26,083 bases of DNA from a virus, in IMG/VR virus record IMGVR_UViG_3300032246_000733, positions 1-26,083 of that record; one strand, given 5' to 3'. The stretch's first letter is position 1. Each line of letters starts with the position of its first letter. Below the pieces are notes generated by a model. It worked only from the letters and a program-made list of their open reading frames with translations, was not told the origin of the DNA and ran no database searches. Made by a program: the position numbers and the translations under genes. Below, in pieces: positions 20,807 to 26,083 of the stretch.

Positions 20807-22729
20807 ATGGCATTTCAAGTATCACCAGGTGTTCTCGTACAGGAAAGAGACTTAACAAGAATTATTCCTGCTGTATCAACTAGTGTTGGTGCTATAGCAG
20901 CTCAATTCTCTAAAGGTCCACTTGATGAAATCGTAACGGTTTCTAGCGAGCAAGAATTAGTAGATACGTTTGGCAAACCAAATTCAACTAACTTTGAAGA
21001 TTGGTTTAGCGCAGCAAACTTTCTACAATACTCTAACGCATTAAGAGTAGTACGAGCAACTAATACAAGTCTTAAAAACGCTACCTCAAATGGTAGTGGT
21101 ATTTTAGTAAAAAATAGTTCAGACTATACTAACAACTATTCCACTGGACAAGCTTCGGTAGGAACTTTCGCTGCTAAAACAGCAGGTTCTTGGGGTAATA
21201 GTTTAACAGTAGCAACTTGTCCAAGCGCAACAGCTTATCAACAAGGTGAAAAAACTACAGTAAATGACGCAGCAACAGCTGTAGGCGACACAACGATAAC
21301 ATTATCTTCAACTATAGGTATTAACACAGGAGACATATTAGAATTTACTGATACGGCCTCTGGTACTGATTACAATGGTTACAAATATAGAGTAACTTCT
21401 GTTTCTTCACCAAGCGTTAATATTGTTAGAGCTGATACAGGTACAGGTGGATTATATACAACTGTAACTAACGGCGCTAACGTAAAAAGACGTTGGAGAT
21501 ATTATGATCAAGTAGCTGGCGCTCCAGGAACTTCACCATACGTAAATGATAGAGGTGGAGTTAATGATGAAATACACGTAATTGTTATAGACACAAACGG
21601 TGTTATTTCAGGAACTCCAGGGGCACTTTTAGAAACTTATTCTAAATTGTCAAAAGCTTCTGACGCAAAAACTCCACAAGGTGATTCTAATTATTACGTG
21701 GATGTTTTATTTGGTAAATCTCAATACGTATATTGGATGGACCATAATGCTTCAGGATCTAATTGGGGATCTGCAGCAGCAGGCGTAACTTACACAGCAG
21801 TAACTACACCAACATCTGAAGCACTTTCAGGTGGTAATGATGGTTCAACTGTATCTACAGGACAAAGATACACAGCGTATCAAAAGTTTTTAGACGCTGA
21901 AACAGTAGATGTAGGTTTAATTATCGCAGGTTCATGTGATACAACTCACATTGATAATATGATTACACTAGCGGAAAATAGAAAAGACGCTATAGCGTTT
22001 GTATCTCCTTTGAGATCGGACGTTGTTAATGTAACATCTAATAACACTCAAACTCTTAATGTCATCAATACTTACTCTGGTATCAGATCATCTTCTTATG
22101 TTGTATTTGATAGTGGATATAAGTATCAATATGATAGATATAGTGATGTTTATAGATACGTTCCATTAAATGGCGACTTGGCTGGCCTTGCGGCTAGAAC
22201 TGATTTAGTTGCTGATTCTTGGTATTCACCAGCAGGTTACAACCGTGGTAATATTAGAGGAGCAGTTAAGTTAGCATTCAATCCTAATAAAACTCAAAGA
22301 GATGATCTATACAGAAGCAGAATTAATCCAGTGGTAACTTTCCCTGGTCAAGGTACTGTACTGTTTGGAGATAAAACAGGATTAAGTGCTCCATCTGCAT
22401 TTGATAGAATAAACGTTAGAAGATTGTTTATCACTTTAGAAAAAGCAATCTCTACAGCTGCTAAGTTCCAATTGTTTGAATTTAACGACGAGTTTACTAG
22501 AGCAAACTTTAGAAATATCGTTGAACCATTCTTACGAGAAGTACAAGGTAGACGTGGTCTTACAGACTTTTTAGTAGTCTGTGATGAAACGAATAATACA
22601 GGCGACGTAATTGATAGAAATGAATTTATAGCAGAAATATATGTTAAACCTGCTAGAAGTATCAACTTTATCACATTATCGTTTATAGCAACCAGAACTG
22701 GTGTTTCTTTTTCAGAAATAGCAGGGTAA
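20807..22729 (+). CDS. 18: Tail sheath protein gp18
   Basis: 640 residues (T4 gp18 is 659). N-terminus FQVSPGVLVQERDLTRIIP...VGAIAAQFSKGPLDE and the conserved C-terminal region with RTDLVADSWYSPAG, RGNIRGAVKLAFNP, INVRRLFITLEKAI and FVVEPFL-like RNIVEPFLREVQGRRGL identify the contractile sheath family. The middle (about 140-350) is the variable outer domain. The subunit forms the contractile sheath around the gp19 tube. Context: own late promoter, strong RBS and gene 19 directly downstream, ending in a terminator. Confidence 0.96.
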   Translation: MAFQVSPGVLVQERDLTRIIPAVSTSVGAIAAQFSKGPLDEIVTVSSEQELVDTFGKPNSTNFEDWFSAANFLQYSNALRVVRATNTSLKNATSNGSGILVKNSSDYTNNYSTGQASVGTFAAKTAGSWGNSLTVATCPSATAYQQGEKTTVNDAATAVGDTTITLSSTIGINTGDILEFTDTASGTDYNGYKYRVTSVSSPSVNIVRADTGTGGLYTTVTNGANVKRRWRYYDQVAGAPGTSPYVNDRGGVNDEIHVIVIDTNGVISGTPGALLETYSKLSKASDAKTPQGDSNYYVDVLFGKSQYVYWMDHNASGSNWGSAAAGVTYTAVTTPTSEALSGGNDGSTVSTGQRYTAYQKFLDAETVDVGLIIAGSCDTTHIDNMITLAENRKDAIAFVSPLRSDVVNVTSNNTQTLNVINTYSGIRSSSYVVFDSGYKYQYDRYSDVYRYVPLNGDLAGLAARTDLVADSWYSPAGYNRGNIRGAVKLAFNPNKTQRDDLYRSRINPVVTFPGQGTVLFGDKTGLSAPSAFDRINVRRLFITLEKAISTAAKFQLFEFNDEFTRANFRNIVEPFLREVQGRRGLTDFLVVCDETNNTGDVIDRNEFIAEIYVKPARSINFITLSFIATRTGVSFSEIAG

Positions 22730-22750
22730 TTTAGAATAGGAGAATAAAAA

Positions 22751-23278
22751 ATGGCAAACATTAATGACTTCAAAGCTAAACTTTCTGGCGGCGGCGCTCG
22801 TGCTAACCAGTTTAAGGTAGTAATGCCTTTTCCAGGTTATGCTCAAGTTGGTGGAGAAATAGAAGATCTTGCTTTCTTATGTAGAGCAACAACTATACCT
22901 GCTATGACACTTGGTGAGGTTGACGTTAAGTTTAGAGGTCGATCAATTAAAATCGCAGGAGATAGATCATTTGCGGATTGGACTGTTACAGTTTATAACG
23001 ATTCAAACTTCAAATTGAGAAATGCTTTTGAAAGATGGCAAAATGGTATCAACAATATGACTGATAACGAAGGATTAACAAATCCAGCTGATTATCAAGT
23101 AGATTCGTTTGTAGATCATTTAGATCGTAACGGAAACGTTATTAAATCATACACACTTAGAGGTCTTTTTCCAAAAGATATCGGTGCTATTGATTTAACG
23201 TATGATGAACAAACAGCAATCGAACAGTTTGTTGTTACATTTGCTTACCAATACTTTGAAACAAATACAACTACATAG
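22751..23278 (+). CDS. 19: Tail tube protein gp19
   Basis: 175 residues (T4 gp19 is 163). The N-terminal DFKAKLSGGGARANQFKVVMPFP, then FLCRATTIPAMTLGEVDVKFRGRSIKIAGDR-like segments and WTVTVYND are typical of the gp19 tube family. Its rings stack to form the inner tube through which DNA passes. AGGAG (22738-22742) lies eight bases before the ATG. It is the last gene before an intrinsic terminator. Confidence 0.96.
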   Translation: MANINDFKAKLSGGGARANQFKVVMPFPGYAQVGGEIEDLAFLCRATTIPAMTLGEVDVKFRGRSIKIAGDRSFADWTVTVYNDSNFKLRNAFERWQNGINNMTDNEGLTNPADYQVDSFVDHLDRNGNVIKSYTLRGLFPKDIGAIDLTYDEQTAIEQFVVTFAYQYFETNTTT

Positions 23279-23292
23279 TAGTTAATATTAAG

Positions 23293-23320
23293 AAGAGCCG
23301 CCTAAAAAGCGGCTCTTTTT
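23293..23320 (+). terminator. Intrinsic terminator after gene 19
   Basis: A 9-bp perfect stem (AAGAGCCGC/GCGGCTCTT) with a 7-base loop is followed by a T run. It is one of the few GC-rich spots in this AT-rich window and sits 14 bases after the gene 19 stop. Confidence 0.92.
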
Positions 23321-23325
23321 AGACT

Positions 23326-23333
23326 TATAAATA
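23326..23333 (+). promoter_or_regulatory. T4-type late promoter box before gene 20
   Basis: Exact TATAAATA directly after the terminator, restarting transcription for the portal and prohead genes. An ATG (small ORF) begins exactly six bases past the box. Confidence 0.75.
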
Positions 23334-23338
23334 ATATT

Positions 23339-23395
23339 ATGAAACAAACACATCACTCAATTCTCAAACATATCGGTGATGTAAAAAGGATATAA
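23339..23395 (+). CDS. Possible 18-codon leader ORF of gene 20
   Basis: Encodes MKQTHHSILKHIGDVKRI and stops three bases before the portal ATG, in the same frame. The gene 20 RBS (AAGG, 23386-23389) lies inside it. The start codon would be at the predicted 5' end of the mRNA. No homologue recognised; function speculative. Confidence 0.35.
   Translation: MKQTHHSILKHIGDVKRI
23350..23382 (+). repeat. Inverted repeat in the gene 20 leader
   Basis: ACATCAC (23350-23356) and GTGATGT (23376-23382) are exact complements separated by 19 bases, just upstream of the gene 20 RBS. The RNA could form a hairpin affecting translation. Confidence 0.45.
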
Positions 23396-23398
23396 ATT

Positions 23399-24946
23399 AT
23401 GGCCGATCTATTTGGATTTTCGATCACACGTAAAAAACGAGAACAAGACCCCAAACAAAGTTTTAGTATACCTGCTGCTGACGATGGCGCAACAACCGTC
23501 TCTGCTGTTGGTGGTGCTTTTGGACAATTTTTAGATTTAGAAGGTACATCTAAGAACGAGGCGGACTTAGTAAGACGTTATAGAGAAATTTCATTACATC
23601 CAGAGTGCGACACAGCGATAGATGATATTGTTAATGAAGCAATTGTTGTAAATGAAAATAAAGATTCGGTTACTCCTGATTTATCAAATTTACCATTTGG
23701 TCCAGAAGTAAGAAGAAGAATAGAAGATGAATTTAAAACCATTTTACGTTTAATGGATTTTAATACAAAAGGCCACGACATCTTTAGAAGATGGTACGTT
23801 GATGGTCGTATGTATTATCAAAAAGTTATAGATAGAGAAAATCCTAGAAATGGTATTGTAGAATTAAAATACATTGATCCTAGAAAAATTAAAAAAGTAA
23901 GAGAAGTTAGAAAGTCAAGAACGTCATCAAGTTTAGATATGGTAACTGAATTTGAAGAATATTTTTTATTTAATGAAAGAGGTATTTCTGGCGGAACATC
24001 CGGTTCAGGTGTAAGAATTTCAGCAGATACTATTTCTTATGCTAACTCAGGATTGGTAGATCAAAATAGAAATCAAGTGTTATCTTATTTACATAAAGCA
24101 ATTAAATCAGTTAATCAATTAAGAATGATTGAAGATGCGATGGTTATCTATCGTATTGCTCGTGCTCCCGAAAGAAGAATATTTTATATTGATGTGGGCA
24201 ATTTGCCTAAGATTAAAGCGGAACAATATTTAAGAGATGTGATGGCACGTTATAGAAATAAACTTGTCTATGATGCTAATACTGGTGAAATTAGAGACGA
24301 TAGAAATTATATGAACATGTTAGAAGATTATTGGTTACCACGTAGAGAAGGTGGTCGAGGAACAGAAATTACTACATTACCAGGTGGACAAAATTTAGGA
24401 GAAATTGCTGATATAGAATATTTCCAAAAGAAATTATATCGTTCTCTTAACGTTCCAATCAGTAGATTAGAAACATCTTCTGGTTTTAATATGGGAAGAG
24501 CTGCTGAAATTAGTAGAGACGAATTAAAATTTACTAAATTTGTAGGTAGATTGAGAAAAAAATTTACTGAACTGTTTAGTGATATATTAAGAACTCAGTT
24601 AATATTAAAAGGTATTATTGCTGATGAAGATTGGGCTACAATACATTCGGGACTTAGTTACGATTTCTTAACTGATGGTCATTTTTCTGAGTTAAAAGAA
24701 AGTGAAATGTTAAAAGATCGTATTGCTTTGGCTGATAGTATGGTCAATTATGTTGGTAAGTATTTCTCACACAAATACATTCGTAAGAATATATTAAAAC
24801 AAAGCGATAGAGATATGGAAGAAATAGATAAACAGATTAAAAAAGAAGGTATTGAATCTGCTATAGATCAAATAGGATCTGATAAAGAGGTTGTAGATAA
24901 TGTTAATAATATAGATAACAAAACTACAAAAAAACCAACAATATAG
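23399..24946 (+). CDS. 20: Portal vertex protein gp20
   Basis: 515 residues (T4 gp20 is 524). Segments such as RYREISLHPECDTAIDDIVNEAIV, VELKYIDPRKI, IYRIARAPERRIFYIDVGNLPK, PRREGGRGTEITTLPGG and YRSLNVPISRL are hallmark parts of the T4-type portal. It forms the dodecameric ring at one vertex, starts prohead assembly and is the docking site of gp17. The RBS is moderate (AAGG at nine bases). Below-average RBS and its own promoter after a terminator agree with a low copy number compared with gp18/gp19. Confidence 0.97.
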   Translation: MADLFGFSITRKKREQDPKQSFSIPAADDGATTVSAVGGAFGQFLDLEGTSKNEADLVRRYREISLHPECDTAIDDIVNEAIVVNENKDSVTPDLSNLPFGPEVRRRIEDEFKTILRLMDFNTKGHDIFRRWYVDGRMYYQKVIDRENPRNGIVELKYIDPRKIKKVREVRKSRTSSSLDMVTEFEEYFLFNERGISGGTSGSGVRISADTISYANSGLVDQNRNQVLSYLHKAIKSVNQLRMIEDAMVIYRIARAPERRIFYIDVGNLPKIKAEQYLRDVMARYRNKLVYDANTGEIRDDRNYMNMLEDYWLPRREGGRGTEITTLPGGQNLGEIADIEYFQKKLYRSLNVPISRLETSSGFNMGRAAEISRDELKFTKFVGRLRKKFTELFSDILRTQLILKGIIADEDWATIHSGLSYDFLTDGHFSELKESEMLKDRIALADSMVNYVGKYFSHKYIRKNILKQSDRDMEEIDKQIKKEGIESAIDQIGSDKEVVDNVNNIDNKTTKKPTI

Positions 24947-24954
24947 TATAAATA
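24947..24954 (+). promoter_or_regulatory. T4-type late promoter box before the prohead core gene
   Basis: Exact TATAAATA directly after the gene 20 stop, 17 bases before the ATG at 24972, with AGGAG (24961-24965) between. Confidence 0.75.
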
Positions 24955-24971
24955 TAGTATAGGAGAAAAAA

Positions 24972-25196
24972 ATGAGTGAACAAGTTAAAAATTTTATTGA
25001 TAAATTGTCATTAGGACAAGCGGCTGAAGCTGGCGAGGCTTTCAAAGACGCTTTAAGAGATAAGGTCGGTGATGCTTTAGAAACAAAAAGAAAAGAATTA
25101 GCTAGTGTGTTATTTCAAGCACAACCACATAGTGATGCTAAACCTGAAGTTTTAAATCCTTCTGTTAAAACGGAAATTGTTACTGATGAAAAATAA
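24972..25196 (+). CDS. 67: Small prohead core (scaffold) protein, gp67-like
   Basis: 74 residues (T4 gp67 is about 80). The helical N-terminal part FIDKLSLGQAAEAGEAFKDAL with DKVGDALETKRKELASVLF resembles the segment shared by small prohead core proteins of T4-like phages. The position after gene 20 is that of gp67 in T4. It would help form the internal scaffold that is later digested by gp21. Strong RBS and own late promoter. The match rests on this pattern and synteny, so the exact T4 counterpart (67 or 68) is uncertain. The C-terminus overlaps the next gene by 11 bases. Confidence 0.62.
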   Translation: MSEQVKNFIDKLSLGQAAEAGEAFKDALRDKVGDALETKRKELASVLFQAQPHSDAKPEVLNPSVKTEIVTDEK

Positions 25197-25434
25197 GTTA
25201 AGTAGTATAGTTAGAGAGACTAGAGTTATTAATTCAAATTCATTTAATGAGTTAACTCCTGTTATGAAACAAGCTATACAAGATGTTTTTTCTATTTTAG
25301 AAAAAAATCAAAAATTAACTTTAGAAAATTTTGAAGGAGCTATAGAAAAAGTTGGGGCTTCTCGTAATATTAATAAAGAAGATTTATATAATTATTTTAA
25401 TAAAGAAGTAAACGAACAATTAGGAGTAAAATAA
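25186..25434 (+). CDS. Small helical protein at the gp68 position
   Basis: 82 residues from the ATG at 25186; an upstream TTG at 25177 in the same frame is possible but less likely. Predicted to be mostly helical (LTPVMKQAIQDVFSILEKNQ, LENFEGAIEKVG) with Lys/Glu bias. It overlaps the prohead core gene by 11 bases and is one base from the next gene. By order it lies where T4 has gene 68 (prohead core, 141 residues), but it is shorter and I do not recognise sequence similarity. Confidence 0.6.
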   Translation: MKNKLSSIVRETRVINSNSFNELTPVMKQAIQDVFSILEKNQKLTLENFEGAIEKVGASRNINKEDLYNYFNKEVNEQLGVK

Positions 25435-25435
25435 A

Positions 25436-25687
25436 ATGGCAACAATAATTGCTAAAGGATTAGTAGTAACTAATCCAAACGGTAGTAATATAGATAGAGC
25501 ACAATTTGTTTATTGTGTTGCTACATCAGCTGCACAGACTGTTCTAGTAAAAGATGTTGACACTAGTACACTAGGAGAAATTTATTTAGCATTAGCAGGG
25601 GATTCTATTATTATAGAAAAAGCACCAACTGATACTATTACATTAACTGCTGGTAAAGTTAGTGCTGTTGGTTCTCCAAGAAGCTAG
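25436..25687 (+). CDS. Unidentified small beta-rich structural-type protein
   Basis: 83 residues. Alternating hydrophobic strands (IIAKGLVVTNPNG, QFVYCVATSAAQTVLVK, EIYLALAGDSIIIEKAP, TITLTAGKVSAVG) suggest a small beta domain. No signal peptide or catalytic motif is seen. The ATG is one base after the previous stop, with TAGGAG nearby (25421-25426). Position between the prohead core genes and gene 21 suggests a head component or decoration; the family is not recognised. Confidence 0.7.
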   Translation: MATIIAKGLVVTNPNGSNIDRAQFVYCVATSAAQTVLVKDVDTSTLGEIYLALAGDSIIIEKAPTDTITLTAGKVSAVGSPRS

Positions 25688-25692
25688 TAATT

Positions 25693-25700
25693 TATAAATA
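25693..25700 (+). promoter_or_regulatory. T4-type late promoter box before gene 21
   Basis: Exact TATAAATA, 20 bases before the ATG at 25721, followed by a GAGGG ribosome binding site (25713-25717). Confidence 0.75.
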
Positions 25701-25720
25701 GTAAGTAACTAAGAGGGAAA

Positions 25721-26083
25721 ATGAAACTTATAAGAGAAGAAATAAACGACGCTCAATATATTATAGAAGAAGTTGATGGCGGTAAGAAAAACTATTCAAT
25801 CAAAGGTATCTTTTTACAAGGAGATATTAAAAACCGTAACGGTAGAATATATCCTACTAATGTTCTTCATAAAGAAGCTACTAGATACAATAAAGAATTT
25901 ATCAATAAAAATAGAGCATTCGGCGAACTAGGTCATCCAGAAGGACCAACTGTTAATTTAGAGAGAGTATCTCACATGATTAAAAAGTTGTATCCAGAAG
26001 GAAAAAACTATATCGGTGAAGCAAAAATTATGGATACTCCATACGGTAAGATCGTAAAAAGTCTTATTGATGAGGGTGCTAAA
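25721..26083 (+). CDS. 21: Prohead maturation protease gp21, 3'-truncated
   Basis: 121 codons are visible and the frame is open to the window end. MKLIREEINDAQYIIEE, YSIKGIFLQGDIKNRNGRIYP and the AFGELGHPEGP segment (66-75; probable catalytic His72) followed by VNLERVSHMI are diagnostic of T4-type prohead protease (herpesvirus protease-like S77 fold). It digests the scaffold and trims capsid proteins during head maturation. The catalytic Ser would lie beyond the window. Position after gene 20 and the small core genes agrees with T4. Confidence 0.93.
   Translation, partial: MKLIREEINDAQYIIEEVDGGKKNYSIKGIFLQGDIKNRNGRIYPTNVLHKEATRYNKEFINKNRAFGELGHPEGPTVNLERVSHMIKKLYPEGKNYIGEAKIMDTPYGKIVKSLIDEGAK

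Noticed and set aside
25177-25185. TTG start for the gp68-position gene
   Set aside because: A normal ATG follows nine bases later, overlapping the upstream stop as is common in this operon.

Overview
This window is the late structural region of a T4-like myovirus (Straboviridae-like or marine T4-superfamily). All supported genes lie on the + strand and are tightly packed. The DNA is strongly AT-rich. The order neck (13, 14), sheath terminator (15), small and large terminase (16, 17), sheath (18), tube (19), portal (20), small prohead proteins, prohead protease (21) matches the conserved T4 order. The low GC, the GYTGS collagen-like fibres and the sugar-modification genes resemble marine T4-like phages such as cyanophages and pelagiphages. 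The host cannot be named from the window; a low-GC marine bacterium is my inference.

Layout. (i) 1-3892: a 5'-truncated collagen-like/beta-repeat fibre, then a subtilisin-like protease one base downstream. (ii) 4030-7509: a 1159-residue fibre with collagen-like arms, two beta-repeat modules and a C-terminal S74 self-cleaving chaperone. (iii) 7572-11676: four sugar-modification genes (4,6-dehydratase-like epimerase, glycosyltransferase-methyltransferase fusion, GT9-like glycosyltransferase, sulfotransferase). They are headed by a host-type sigma70 promoter rather than only a phage late promoter. (iv) 11786-15862: another collagen-like fibre, a small discoidin-like protein one base downstream, and a collagen + beta-repeat + C1q-like fibre in the position T4 uses for wac (fibritin). 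(v) 15912-26083: the T4 core block from gene 13 to a truncated gene 21, with a small ParB-like gene between 16 and 17 and three small genes between 20 and 21.

Regulation. Exact TATAAATA boxes (the T4 late promoter element) stand before nearly every transcription unit; the box before gene 16 has one mismatch. In three cases the box sits exactly five bases before an ATG, which predicts leaderless or almost leaderless messages. Genes 18-19 form a closed unit: late promoter, strong ribosome binding sites and a GC-rich intrinsic terminator. The portal gene then restarts from its own late promoter behind a possible 18-codon leader ORF.

How it works together. The 13-21 block builds and fills the head and joins it to the tail. 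The fibres and their partners (protease, discoidin-like protein, C1q-like tip) are the host-contact apparatus. The sugar genes embedded between fibre genes could decorate the fibres themselves or alter the host surface. The most unusual system here is the possible coupling of phage-encoded glycan/sulfate chemistry to Thr/Ser/Tyr-rich collagen-like fibres. No gap longer than 140 bases lacks a gene.
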